A DNA stretch of 64,000 bases from Bacteroidales bacterium UBA3844 (GTDB lineage Bacteria > Bacteroidota > Bacteroidia > Bacteroidales > Paludibacteraceae). A program made the position numbers and the translations under genes. Numbering within the stretch: position 1 is the stretch's first letter; each line of letters begins with the position of its first letter. Below, one piece after another: positions 1-8,480 of the stretch. Below the pieces are notes generated by a model. It was not told the origin of the DNA and ran no database searches. It was given only the letters and a program-made list of their open reading frames with translations. The stretch lies in assembly GCA_002392915.1 (NCBI GenBank), contig DGHQ01000033.1:58863-122862 (forward strand), read 5' to 3'.

Positions 1-1881
1 CAGATGTTCCAGCTCTATGAGGAGAACGACTATAATATGGTGCCAAGCTACGTCACCACGGATATTATGCTCCAACTTTTCAGCCTCTACAATCGTTACG
101 TGCTTGACGGCATCGAGCAGGAGTCTATAACTCCGGCTCTAAATAAGATGTGTGAGGGACTTTACAAAAAGTCAAAAGCAATAGCTGATACAATAAAGAA
201 TCCTGAACTTAAATTAATAGCTGATTTCTCAACCACATATTATGCGATAGCCCTTTCTTTACTTAATGAAAAGAAATACGAAGTGCCAAACTCATCCAAG
301 GAGTCGTATGAAGCGGAGTTGGGTCTGATTAAGGGGGAAACGGATGAAAAATCTCCGCTTTTGGAGACAAATGTCAAGTTTGGCTATAGCTTGTTCAAAC
401 CTCGTGCCCAATATACGCGAACAGAAAATGCCAAACGATATTTCCGCACGATGATGTGGCTACAGACGGCTTACCTTTGCGCTGAAAACAATGGTTTGCA
501 GAAAGCTCTGTTTATGGCGAAAGTGTTTAAGGATAGCGACGCTGGTGTGAAAGCGGCAGCAAAACAGGCATTTGAACCACTTGATTATTTGATGGGTGAG
601 CCAAACAATATTCCGATTCTTGAATTGTCTGGCCTGTTGGACAAACTTGGAATTGCCGACTTTGAACAATTGCTGGATCCAAAGGTGATGGATGAAGCAT
701 CTGTAGCCATTGTCGAAGCCAACAAGAGCAAAAGCAGTATTCAGCCTAAGATTCAGATCAGCTGTCAGCCAAAAATCAATTTCATGCCGCAACGTTATGT
801 CCCAGATGGCGACATCTTGAATATGATGGCAGACAGTTTGCCTAATGCTGCACGTGCTTATCCGCGTGGAGTGGATGTGTTTGACGCATTCGGAATAAAG
901 GCTGCTAAAGCGCTCAACGATACTTTTTTCAAAGATAATAAAGAGTGGAAGGAGTATCCTATGTACAGAAAGAAGGCGAGTGATAAATTCTCGTCTTTCA
1001 ACGAATGGAACAAAACCGCCTACAACAAATGGATCCACATGTTGGTCGAGTTGCAGAAACCAGACAAACAATATCCTGGCTACATGCAAACAAGCAGTTG
1101 GCAGCTGAAAAACTTGAACAGCGCTCTTGCCTCATGGTCGGAATTGAAGCACAATACGGTTCTGTATGCGGTGCAGCCAATGTGCGCGGAATGTGGAGAT
1201 GGTGGAGATGACCATTTGCCTGATCCTGAGCTCGTCGGTTATGTGGAGCCTAATTTGAGATTCTGGAAAACTTTAAGACAAGCCATAGAGCAAACTTACG
1301 AAATGGCAAAACTCGCAGGATATGATGTGAATGATAATTTTGAGGCAGGCCGAACCCTGAAAGGTCAGACTGAATCCCTTTTGAAAACTGTTGACTTTCT
1401 AATCCGTATCAGTGAGAAGGAGTTGCAAGGCAAACGACTTACAAGTGAGGAGTATGAGACAATAAGGACACTCGGCAGTAATGTCGAGTATATGACGTTA
1501 GGATTCCTGACAGATCGTAAACAATATCCTGATTGGACAGCAGTGGCTGACGTAGACAAAAAGATGCCTGTGGTGGCTGACATCTATACTAGAAACGTAT
1601 TGTCATGTAAAAAGAGCGGAATCCTCCACACTGCTGTAGGAAGAGCCAACACTATTTATGTCGTGGTGGAAATAAACGGCTATTACTATCTGACACGTGG
1701 AGCGACATTTAGCTACTATGAGTTTGTCCGTCCATTAAACTCTCGCCTGACTGACGAGGAATGGCAAAAATTGAATGAGAGCGACCAGTGTCCGAACGTT
1801 CCGGATTGGATAACACCGTTCATGATAAACAAGCCGGTAAAGAAAGATAATGTGGACTATCTCTATTCGTCAGGCTGCTAA
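1..1881 (+). CDS. DUF3160 domain protein, 5' end outside window
   Basis: The reading frame is open to the left edge, so the gene is cut and the ATG at position 4 is probably internal. The visible 625 residues match my memory of DUF3160 proteins, a family of unknown function found as large exported proteins in Bacteroidota and others; this is recognition, not a search. Visible landmarks are an N-terminal helical part, a CAECGDGG segment followed by a YVEPN motif, a long helical stretch and a C-terminal part with GYYYLTRGATFSYYEF. No signal peptide can be judged because the start is missing. The 3' end overlaps the CapA-like gene by 32 bases, suggesting co-transcription. Biological role unknown. 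Confidence 0.75.
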   Translation, partial: QMFQLYEENDYNMVPSYVTTDIMLQLFSLYNRYVLDGIEQESITPALNKMCEGLYKKSKAIADTIKNPELKLIADFSTTYYAIALSLLNEKKYEVPNSSKESYEAELGLIKGETDEKSPLLETNVKFGYSLFKPRAQYTRTENAKRYFRTMMWLQTAYLCAENNGLQKALFMAKVFKDSDAGVKAAAKQAFEPLDYLMGEPNNIPILELSGLLDKLGIADFEQLLDPKVMDEASVAIVEANKSKSSIQPKIQISCQPKINFMPQRYVPDGDILNMMADSLPNAARAYPRGVDVFDAFGIKAAKALNDTFFKDNKEWKEYPMYRKKASDKFSSFNEWNKTAYNKWIHMLVELQKPDKQYPGYMQTSSWQLKNLNSALASWSELKHNTVLYAVQPMCAECGDGGDDHLPDPELVGYVEPNLRFWKTLRQAIEQTYEMAKLAGYDVNDNFEAGRTLKGQTESLLKTVDFLIRISEKELQGKRLTSEEYETIRTLGSNVEYMTLGFLTDRKQYPDWTAVADVDKKMPVVADIYTRNVLSCKKSGILHTAVGRANTIYVVVEINGYYYLTRGATFSYYEFVRPLNSRLTDEEWQKLNESDQCPNVPDWITPFMINKPVKKDNVDYLYSSGC

Positions 1882-2809
1882 ATTCATCATCTTTGTTTTA
1901 GCCGTAATAGCAAATAGCTGTTCCTCTGGAGACGTGAATTATCGCGTCTCCACAAACAAAGATGAACTAAGCATTGTGTTTACGGGAGATGTTTTGCTCG
2001 ACCGTGGTGTGAGGAAACAGATAGAGCGTAAAGGAATCGACTATATCTTTTCGGCTGTAAAAGATTCGTTTCTGGCGGCTGATGCGACGGTGATAAATCT
2101 TGAATGTCCGCTTACCGACGTCTACACACCGGTGATGAAAAAATATATTTTCAAGGCTGATGAGAAATGGGCAGCGTCGCTAAAACAATATGGCGTCACT
2201 CATGCCGCAATGGCCAACAACCATACTTACGACCAAGGAAGCACAGGTTTGCTGAATACAGTCAGGGCTTTAAAAGACAATGATATCATACCTATGGGTT
2301 TTGGCTTTACGGATGAAGAGCGACTCAAACCTGTTGAATTGGAAAAGAACGGAATAAAAGTGGCTCTGTTCAACAGCGTTTTTCTCCGACTTGAAAACTG
2401 GATCCAGACTGACGGGGAACCGGGAATTTGTATGGTGAAGGGAAATGAGTTGGCTGCCCGGATTTCATCTTATAAGCAAAAACATCCGGATACAAAAATA
2501 ATTGCGGTTGTGCATTGGGGCGTGGAGTTTATGCCGTACCCTTCGCATCAGCAACAGATGGATGCTATGCTATTGGCAAGTGCCGGCACGGATGTGATTG
2601 TAGGGCATCATCCGCATATAGTGCAGCCTGTAAAAAATGTCATGGATTGTACTGTGATTTATAGTCTTGGTAATTTTGTCTTTGATCAAAGTAGGGAGGA
2701 TGGCAACAAGGCAAAGATGGCTAAAGTGACATTCCGAAAAAATGAGACTGAGGTCATCCTGTACGACATAGATATTGTGAAATGCAGACCAGAGGTTAGT
2801 AGAAAGTGA
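1850..2809 (+). CDS. CapA-family lipoprotein (metallophosphatase fold)
   Basis: Protein of 319 residues with a hydrophobic N-terminus ending in NSC, a plausible lipobox, so probably anchored in a membrane and facing the periplasm or surface. From about residue 40 it carries the CapA/PGA_cap signature set: GDVLLDRG, NLECPL, ANNHTYDQG, VVHWGVEF, GHHPHIVQP and YSLGNFVFDQ. These Asp, Asn and His residues are the metal-binding pattern of the calcineurin-like phosphoesterase superfamily. Family members work with poly-gamma-glutamate capsule synthesis in Bacillus, but no capB or capC lies here, so the substrate is unknown. The start at 1850 lies inside the DUF3160 gene; the overlap supports translational coupling. 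Confidence 0.8.
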   Translation: MWTISIRQAAKFIIFVLAVIANSCSSGDVNYRVSTNKDELSIVFTGDVLLDRGVRKQIERKGIDYIFSAVKDSFLAADATVINLECPLTDVYTPVMKKYIFKADEKWAASLKQYGVTHAAMANNHTYDQGSTGLLNTVRALKDNDIIPMGFGFTDEERLKPVELEKNGIKVALFNSVFLRLENWIQTDGEPGICMVKGNELAARISSYKQKHPDTKIIAVVHWGVEFMPYPSHQQQMDAMLLASAGTDVIVGHHPHIVQPVKNVMDCTVIYSLGNFVFDQSREDGNKAKMAKVTFRKNETEVILYDIDIVKCRPEVSRK

Positions 2810-2860
2810 AATAATAAGTAATAATTGTTTGATATATTGAAAAATGCTGTAAAAAGTTTG

Positions 2861-2868
2861 TAATTTTG
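2861..2868 (+). promoter_or_regulatory. Bacteroidota -7 box for sufS
   Basis: TAATTTTG matches the Bacteroidota -7 consensus TAnnTTTG, 32 bases before the sufS start. No convincing -33 element. Confidence 0.6.
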
Positions 2869-2900
2869 CACTCCAAAAACGAACAGCCCGTAAAACGAAA

Positions 2901-4136
2901 ATGCAAATGTTAGATATAGAGTCGATTCGCAAGGATTTTCCGATTTTAGGCCAGAAAGTCTACGGAAAACCGTTAATATATTTTGACAATGCGGCCACTA
3001 CACAGAAGCCGCAGATAGTGTTGGATACTATTGTCGGAAATTATTCCACACAAAATGCCAACATCCATCGTGGTGTTCATTTTTTGAGTCAGACGGCTAC
3101 AATGGCTCATGAGGAGGCTCGAGCAACTGTGCAGAAATTCATCGGGGCTGAAAAGTCGTGTGAGATAATCTTCACTCGTGGCACAACTGAGGCAATCAAC
3201 CTTGTGGCTGATTCTTTTGTAAGAAGCCAGTGTGTGGACGGTGATGAAATCATCGTGTCGGAGATGGAACATCATTCCAACATTGTGCCTTGGCAACTTC
3301 AGCAACAGAGAAAAGATATCAAGATAAAGGTGATTCCGTTTGATGAACGCGGACATCTTCAGGTGGAAAAATTGGAGGAGATGATTACATCGCGCACCAA
3401 GCTGGTGTCTGTCACTCACGTCTCCAATACACTTGGCACAGTCAATCCTGTGGAAGAAATCGTGCGAATAGCACACGCTCATAATGTGCCTGTCCTTGTT
3501 GACGGTGCACAATCCACTCCGCATATAAAGGTGGATGTGAAGAAACTTGATGTTGACTTCTTTGTCTTCTCAGGACACAAGGTTTACGGTCCGACGGGCA
3601 TAGGTGTGCTTTATGGCAAAGAGGCATGGCTCGACAAACTGCCTCCATATCAGGGTGGTGGTGAGATGATTAAGAATGTAAGTTTTGCTGGCACCACATT
3701 CAATGAACTTCCATTTAAGTTTGAGGCTGGCACCCCCGACTATATCGGGTCAACAGCATTGTCAGCCGCACTCAACTACGTCTCTGCGATTGGAATTGAG
3801 AAGATCCACGCATACGAGGAGTCATTGCGTCTTTATGCGGAAGAGAAGATGAAGGAGATCGAAGGAATGCGATTCATTGGAGAGAATGACCAGAAGAGCG
3901 GATTGGTTTCATTTTTGGTTGGCAATATTCATCCATACGACGTCGGCACACTATTGGACAAGTTGGGAATTGCTGTCAGAACAGGACATCATTGCGCGGA
4001 GCCGGTGATGCATCATTTTGGAATAGAAGGTACGGTGCGTGCATCGTTTGCCGTCTACAATACAAAAGAGGAGATTGATGTCTTCGTCGCAGGATTGGCA
4101 AGAGTGGCATCAATGTTTAACAGAAAGAAGCATTAA
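2901..4136 (+). CDS. sufS: Cysteine desulfurase SufS
   Basis: PLP-dependent enzyme of 411 residues that takes sulfur from cysteine, giving alanine and an enzyme persulfide used for Fe-S cluster assembly. The PLP lysine is K227 in SGHKVYGPTG, and the persulfide cysteine is C365 in RTGHHCAEP, the group II (SufS/CsdA) form. Other SufS landmarks are YFDNAATTQKP near the N-terminus, RGTTEAINLVA and EMEHHSNIVPW. Length is that of the family. The ATG at 2901 follows a clear -7 box; another ATG two codons later is possible. sufE follows after 8 bases. The SufBCD scaffold is not in the window. Confidence 0.95.
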   Translation: MQMLDIESIRKDFPILGQKVYGKPLIYFDNAATTQKPQIVLDTIVGNYSTQNANIHRGVHFLSQTATMAHEEARATVQKFIGAEKSCEIIFTRGTTEAINLVADSFVRSQCVDGDEIIVSEMEHHSNIVPWQLQQQRKDIKIKVIPFDERGHLQVEKLEEMITSRTKLVSVTHVSNTLGTVNPVEEIVRIAHAHNVPVLVDGAQSTPHIKVDVKKLDVDFFVFSGHKVYGPTGIGVLYGKEAWLDKLPPYQGGGEMIKNVSFAGTTFNELPFKFEAGTPDYIGSTALSAALNYVSAIGIEKIHAYEESLRLYAEEKMKEIEGMRFIGENDQKSGLVSFLVGNIHPYDVGTLLDKLGIAVRTGHHCAEPVMHHFGIEGTVRASFAVYNTKEEIDVFVAGLARVASMFNRKKH

Positions 4137-4144
4137 TTACAGAT

Positions 4145-4573
4145 ATGAGTTTGATTGACGAAAGAGAAGAGGAGATCATAGAGGAATTCTCATTCTCAGA
4201 TGATTGGTTGGATATTTACCAGTTGATTATAGACAAGGGTAACGACGGTGCCGGAATTGACGCCCGTTACAAAGACGACAGCCATTTGATAGAAGGATGT
4301 CAGAGTAAAGTGTGGGTGAATGCGGAGTTGGTAGATGGTAAGGTATATTATCAGGGAGAGAGCAACACTGAGATCGTCAACGGAATAGTCTCAATCCTTG
4401 TTTATATTTTGTCTGGCAATGAGCCTCAGGATATTCTTGATGCAAAACTTACTTTCATCGACAAAATCGGTTTGCAGGAGCATCTTACGCCGACTCGTTC
4501 CAACGGTATGTTGGCGATGATCAAGCAGATGAGGCTGTATGCGATGGCATTTGCAGCGCAGCAACAAAAATAA
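4145..4573 (+). CDS. sufE: SufE sulfur acceptor
   Basis: Protein of 142 residues that accepts persulfide sulfur from SufS and carries it to the SufBCD scaffold. The acceptor cysteine is C52 in the conserved EGCQSKVW motif; the N-terminal FSFSDDWLDIYQLII and the central NGIVSILVYILSG helix are typical of the family. It directly follows sufS, forming a sufS-sufE pair, and is followed after only 6 bases by a small membrane protein gene. Confidence 0.93.
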   Translation: MSLIDEREEEIIEEFSFSDDWLDIYQLIIDKGNDGAGIDARYKDDSHLIEGCQSKVWVNAELVDGKVYYQGESNTEIVNGIVSILVYILSGNEPQDILDAKLTFIDKIGLQEHLTPTRSNGMLAMIKQMRLYAMAFAAQQQK

Positions 4574-4579
4574 TGTATT

Positions 4580-4897
4580 ATGTATGAAGTGTTAAAAAAT
4601 GCACTTTGTCCGCTCTTTTTGATTCACGCGGCTGTGCTGTTGGTGTTGGGGATAAAAGCGGCGTTTGTCACACATGGGTTCAACCGCATCGACCTGCTTG
4701 TCTATCTGATATGTGTCACGATAGCAGGAGCATGGTTTGCCGCCGATTTAGGAGGAGACGCGATTGCGGTCAATTCCGTCTTCAACCTTATATTTTCAGC
4801 ATGCATGCTCTATTATTTGGGTGCGGACTTGAAATGGACCACAATCTTGAGCATTCCATTTTGTCTGTTGACGGTGGGGTTGGCGATGGTGATATAA
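4580..4897 (+). CDS. Small membrane protein, unknown
   Basis: A 105-residue, very hydrophobic protein with about three or four predicted membrane helices (roughly residues 10-30, 38-57, 62-80 and 86-105). I do not recognise a family. It starts 6 bases after sufE, so it is most likely the last gene of the suf transcript. An overlapping 99-codon frame at 4606-4905 has no features of a real protein and I take it as a shadow. Function unknown; a link to Fe-S assembly rests only on position. Confidence 0.65.
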   Translation: MYEVLKNALCPLFLIHAAVLLVLGIKAAFVTHGFNRIDLLVYLICVTIAGAWFAADLGGDAIAVNSVFNLIFSACMLYYLGADLKWTTILSIPFCLLTVGLAMVI

Positions 4898-4989
4898 AAA
4901 CATAGAGGTTTACTAAGGGAGTAACATCTCAATCACCGTACTATCGCAATTCATTAGAGAAAACGAAAAAAGATTTAGGTAAACAAAAT

Positions 4990-5015
4990 AAAGGCGAGTC
5001 GATTGACCCGCCTTT
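4990..5015 (-). terminator. Terminator of the 5039-5752 gene
   Basis: Stem AAAGGCG/CGCCTTT extended by GTC/GAC around a single mismatch and a 4-base loop. Read on the minus strand it is followed by a T-rich tract, as expected 24 bases after the minus-strand stop; it can also serve the suf transcript from the other side. Confidence 0.75.
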
Positions 5016-5038
5016 GTCATTGTATGTTAGGGTTCAAA

Positions 5039-5752
5039 TTAGAACTTGAATCCTAGGAAGATACGCAAATTGTCGAATTTTGTTTTTGTTTCAGCGATTG
5101 TGTTAACAGCATTGTTTAAAGAGTCCTCCTCTTCGTCGTCGAACCAATCTACAGATTTCAAATGAGCGAAATTGTATTCAACACCAGCCTGGAATACCTT
5201 GAAACGGAATGCAGCTCCAAGGAAATGAGAGAATCCGAATCCCCATTTTGTGTCTTCCAATGAATCATAAATTGCGTTGTCTAAGCTAGATTCTACTGCT
5301 GACATAGCCATTGTAGGACCTACGTTGTAGAAGGCATCAATAGCCATTTCATTACCCAAGTAGAATGTTCCGATAACACCTGGCATTAATAGACCTATCT
5401 GAGCATTTGTGGAATTTAGATACTCTACTCCTTCTTTCTCCCATTTAGATTTTCCGACAGCGATATCCAACCAACGAGCGTCGATAGCAATACCGAAGTT
5501 GCCTGGGTTAGCTACATACCAACGGTTGTCTATGCTTGCTCCAAACAATGGCTTGTTTGAACGATTCTCGTCTTTTTTCCACTCGCTGTCGCCTGACAAT
5601 GGACCTAGGTCTACTTCTGCCTTCTGTGCTCCATAATTACTTCCGCAGATTCCAGCGTGTATCTTCAATCCGAAACCGTTGTCATCTCCTTGCTCTTGAG
5701 CAAACACAGACATACTGAATAATGTGGCAGCTAGTAAAAATAATTTTTTCAT
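5039..5752 (-). CDS. Outer-membrane beta-barrel protein, unknown
   Basis: A 237-residue protein with a clear Sec signal peptide (MKKLFLLAATLFSMSVFAQ) and then alternating hydrophobic and polar residues, aromatic-rich segments such as NRWYVANPGNFGIAIDARW, and a final Phe (FLGFKF), the pattern of a small 8-stranded outer membrane barrel. It resembles the many Bacteroidales 'outer membrane beta-barrel' or porin-family proteins (OMP_b-brl type), but I cannot name a specific function. It is a single-gene unit on the minus strand with its own terminator. An acidic insert (DDEEEDS) near residue 205 probably sits in a loop. Confidence 0.7.
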   Translation of the reverse strand: MKKLFLLAATLFSMSVFAQEQGDDNGFGLKIHAGICGSNYGAQKAEVDLGPLSGDSEWKKDENRSNKPLFGASIDNRWYVANPGNFGIAIDARWLDIAVGKSKWEKEGVEYLNSTNAQIGLLMPGVIGTFYLGNEMAIDAFYNVGPTMAMSAVESSLDNAIYDSLEDTKWGFGFSHFLGAAFRFKVFQAGVEYNFAHLKSVDWFDDEEEDSLNNAVNTIAETKTKFDNLRIFLGFKF

Positions 5753-6043
5753 TCTGTAAAATTTAATAATAATTATGTCCCAAATATATAATTAGGATTG
5801 CGATAGAAGTTGGAACGAATCCTTCTCTCGTAACCGTTTGCAAAAATATATTCTTGACTGTAAACAACACTGGAAAAATCCCTTTTTTTTGTACGAAATG
5901 CCAGATTTTAATGATATTTAACATAATTGTTGAGCAATTTTAGAAATCGCAACACTTTTTAAGAAAACTTATCTGTGTTTTTCTCCACCGTTTTGATTTA
6001 GAAGTTTTTTTGTGTGGATGAATTTTATTTGACATCATTTATT

Positions 6044-6290
6044 TTAACGTGAATACGACGAAATCAAAAAGATAGTTGGAGTGTCTTAAATGAGGATTGT
6101 TAAGGGCCCATGTTTGATTGATATTGGTCCTAACCCCTTCCCACGTGCGAACCGTAGGCGAGCACATAAATTTAATAAAACCACAGCGAGAAAAAGTTCA
6201 CAAAGAAAGACTTCGTCTTTTTATGAGAAAAGGAGGTTAAATATTAATCAGAAAGTGGAAAATGATTCACAAATTAAAATTCATCTCTAA
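6044..6290 (+). repeat. Dispersed structured repeat, copy A
   Basis: About 247 bases, one of four related intergenic copies. It starts with TTAACGTGAATACGACG and shares with copy B the blocks GATAGTTGGAG, TGAGGATTGTTAAGG, CCACGTGCGA, TAGGCGAGCAC, AATTTAATAAAA and GTGGAAAATGATTC. Conserved hairpins: GTGC..GCAC around the GGCGAG block and AAAGAC-ttc-GTCTTT at 6206-6220. The first hairpin (AAGGACG-gaa-CGTCCTT in copies B and D) is here replaced by a longer AGGGCC...GGTCCT stem. No open frame worth calling. MITE-like or RNA-coding; nature not known. Confidence 0.75.
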
Positions 6291-6303
6291 GTTTGCAGTA
6301 TGA

Positions 6304-6347
6304 TTGATTTTCGCAAAATCTCGCTGTGCTCATTTTGCGAAAATCAA
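6304..6347. repeat. Perfect 16-bp inverted repeat
   Basis: Arms TTGATTTTCGCAAAAT (6304-6319) and its exact reverse complement (6332-6347) around a 12-base loop, just downstream of repeat copy A. There is no T-run after it on either side typical of a terminator. Confidence 0.7.
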
Positions 6348-6564
6348 CAAAATCAAACAAAAGAATTTGCAGATGACAACATCCAAAGTTGTCATAAAAA
6401 CGATGCGAACTAACGCTATTTTACGTGATTTGGACGAATTTGAGGATTATAAAGATTTGAACATTCTCTGTGAAGTATGTATATGTGTCATATTATATAT
6501 ATGTATATTCCAAAGTACGCAAATGATTTTGCATTCCTCATTTCGAATTTCACTTTGAAAATAT

Positions 6565-6572
6565 TATCTTTG
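6565..6572 (+). promoter_or_regulatory. -7 box of mla-mutL operon
   Basis: TATCTTTG fits TAnnTTTG and lies 26 bases before the MlaE-type start. Confidence 0.6.
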
Positions 6573-6597
6573 CGGTAGAACTAATTTTCGACTAATT

Positions 6598-7338
6598 ATG
6601 AATGCCATTGAAAGGGTAGGCGATTATAGCAGATTGATGTGGAAAACATTTTCCAAACCAGACAGTTGGAAAATGTTTGGCAAACAATATGTGCGTGAAC
6701 TTCACAAGCAGGGTATCAACTCTCTGCCGATTGTGTGTATCATATCGGTGTTTATCGGTGCGGTGATCTGTATTCAGATGAGAATCAATACGGAGAGTCC
6801 GTTCCTTCCGTCACAGCTTACGGGTTATGCCACTCGTGAGACTATGATCCTGGAGTTCTCTTCTGCGATTTTGTGTCTGATCCTTGCTGGTAAGGTGGGG
6901 TCTAATATCGCGTCTGAAATTGGAACAATGAGAATCACAGAGCAAATTGATGCTTTGGATATTATGGGTGTAAATTCTGCCAACTATCTTATTTTGCCAA
7001 AGATCCTGGCGTTTGTCACAATGATCCCTTGTCTTGTCACATTCAGTATCACGACGGGTTTGCTCGGTGGTTTCGGAGTGGCTTTGTTTACGGAAATGAT
7101 CACTCCGATGGAATATGAGCAGGGTATCCAATACTCGTTTTTGCCATATAGTATCCAGTATTCTATAGAGAAGAGCTTGGTGTTTGCGTTTATCGTGACG
7201 TCGATAGCTTCTTATTATGGCTACACAGTCAAAGGTGGAGCTCGTGAAGTGGGAAAGGCAAGTACAAATGCGGTGGTGAATAGCAGTGTGATCATCCTGT
7301 TGTTCGACGTGATGTTGACTAAATTGTTGTTGTCCTAA
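6598..7338 (+). CDS. MlaE-family ABC transporter permease
   Basis: Integral membrane protein of 246 residues, the permease of a phospholipid (Mla-type) transporter in the inner membrane. The family is recognised by length, by the membrane helices (about 45-65, 90-110, 140-170, 190-215, 225-245), and by segments such as GAVICIQM, EFSSAILCLILAGKVGSNIASEIGTM and EQIDALDIMGVN, the conserved MlaE coupling region. The ATPase gene starts 11 bases later. In Proteobacteria MlaE works with an MCE protein (MlaD); no MCE gene follows here, so the periplasmic partner must be elsewhere. First gene of a five-gene operon ending with the CobW gene. Confidence 0.9.
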   Translation: MNAIERVGDYSRLMWKTFSKPDSWKMFGKQYVRELHKQGINSLPIVCIISVFIGAVICIQMRINTESPFLPSQLTGYATRETMILEFSSAILCLILAGKVGSNIASEIGTMRITEQIDALDIMGVNSANYLILPKILAFVTMIPCLVTFSITTGLLGGFGVALFTEMITPMEYEQGIQYSFLPYSIQYSIEKSLVFAFIVTSIASYYGYTVKGGAREVGKASTNAVVNSSVIILLFDVMLTKLLLS

Positions 7339-7349
7339 AAAGTTGAGAT

Positions 7350-8114
7350 ATGATTGAGGTTAAGAATGTAAACAAATCGTTTGATGGCAAGCAGGTGTTG
7401 TTCGACATCTCTGCCAATCTGCTCGAGGGACACGCAAATCTGATTATCGGTCAGAGTGGTAGCGGAAAGACGGTACTAATGAAATCTGTGGCTGGAATCT
7501 ATCGTATCGACAGCGGTGAAATCCTATACGACGGAAGAAATATCTCTCAGATGAAGTCGAATGAGCTTAATCTTTTGCGACGTGAGATTGGTATGCTTTT
7601 CCAGGGATCTGCGTTGTTCGACTCTCTTACAGTGAAGGATAATGTGATGTTCCCATTGCGTATGTTCTCTAATAAGAGTGAGGAGGAGATGGAGGAAAGA
7701 GCTCGTTTTTGTTTGGAAAGAGTGGATCTTCTCCGTGCTTTGGATCTCTATCCGTCTGAAATCAGTGGAGGTATGCAGAAGAGAGCCGCTATCGCCAGAG
7801 CTATTGTGCTGAATCCAAAATATTTGTTTTGTGATGAGCCAAACTCCGGACTTGATCCCAAGACATCTTTGCTTATCGACCGATTGATCCTTGAAATCAC
7901 TCATGAGTATAACATCACTACAATTATCAACACTCATGATATGAACTCAGTGATGGAGATAGGTGAGAACATCGTCTTCATTAGCAAGGGTCATAAAAGT
8001 TGGCAGGGCAACAACACGGAGATTTACGACACAGGAAACGAGGATTTGGAAAACCTTATCTTTGCTTCCGACTTGTATAAGAAAATTAAGAAGGCCCACC
8101 AGATGGGTATTTAA
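7350..8114 (+). CDS. MlaF-family ABC transporter ATPase
   Basis: ATPase of 254 residues that powers the MlaE permease. Walker A is GQSGSGKT (34-41), the ABC signature ISGGM lies at 138-142, Walker B YLFCDEP at 158-164, and the switch His is H196 in NTHDMN. The signature carries the ISGGMQKR form typical of MlaF-type proteins rather than LSGGQ. The C-terminus from about 215 is a short helical tail. It is followed after 2 bases by a gene of unknown function and then mutL, so the operon mixes envelope lipid transport and DNA repair. Confidence 0.92.
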   Translation: MIEVKNVNKSFDGKQVLFDISANLLEGHANLIIGQSGSGKTVLMKSVAGIYRIDSGEILYDGRNISQMKSNELNLLRREIGMLFQGSALFDSLTVKDNVMFPLRMFSNKSEEEMEERARFCLERVDLLRALDLYPSEISGGMQKRAAIARAIVLNPKYLFCDEPNSGLDPKTSLLIDRLILEITHEYNITTIINTHDMNSVMEIGENIVFISKGHKSWQGNNTEIYDTGNEDLENLIFASDLYKKIKKAHQMGI

Positions 8115-8116
8115 AT

Positions 8117-8473
8117 ATGGGATTTTTCAGTAAACCAGAAATACGTCAGTTCAACTACACTCCACGCTATTGGGATCCTCGCAAGGAGGAGATGGAGCTG
8201 CGTAGAGCGCGAATCCGTAAGCAATTGCAGGAGGAAATGGAACGTACGGCTCAAAAAGATGATGCTGACGACATGGACTTTGTCCCTAGATCATCTGCTA
8301 AAACGGATGATTACGAGTCGAACACTCCTCACCGCACCACTTTGCAACATGGCTTCCTTCGTGAGCAGCGGGGAAGATCAGGTGTCTCTGACGAAAACAA
8401 GTTCACCAAGGTTGTCTTAATATCAGCGGCGGTGTTGGTCGTTTACTTAATCCTAAAATTTTTTGGAATCTGA
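8117..8473 (+). CDS. Tail-anchored hypothetical protein
   Basis: A 118-residue protein with a charged N-terminal two thirds (basic helix around 20-45, rich in Arg, Glu and Gln) and one C-terminal membrane helix (about 98-117, VVLISAAVLVVYLILKFFGI), so probably anchored in the inner membrane with the bulk in the cytoplasm. I do not recognise a named domain. It sits between the mlaF-like gene (2 bases) and mutL (7 bases), so it is co-transcribed with both. Confidence 0.7.
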   Translation: MGFFSKPEIRQFNYTPRYWDPRKEEMELRRARIRKQLQEEMERTAQKDDADDMDFVPRSSAKTDDYESNTPHRTTLQHGFLREQRGRSGVSDENKFTKVVLISAAVLVVYLILKFFGI

Positions 8474-8480
8474 ATAAACT

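Larger units (their letters stand above)
5753..6597. other. Long intergenic region before the mla operon
   Basis: 845 bases without a credible gene. It holds, in order, A/T-rich DNA, dispersed repeat copy A, a perfect 16-bp inverted repeat and the promoter of the mla operon. Two open frames here (6090-6290 and 6304-6558) are explained by the repeat and by the palindrome and have no protein-like features. Confidence 0.6.

Noticed and set aside
6090..6290. Open frames inside repeat copy A (and similar ones in copy B at 20428-20655)
   Set aside because: They fall within the dispersed repeat, differ between copies and are not preserved as proteins.
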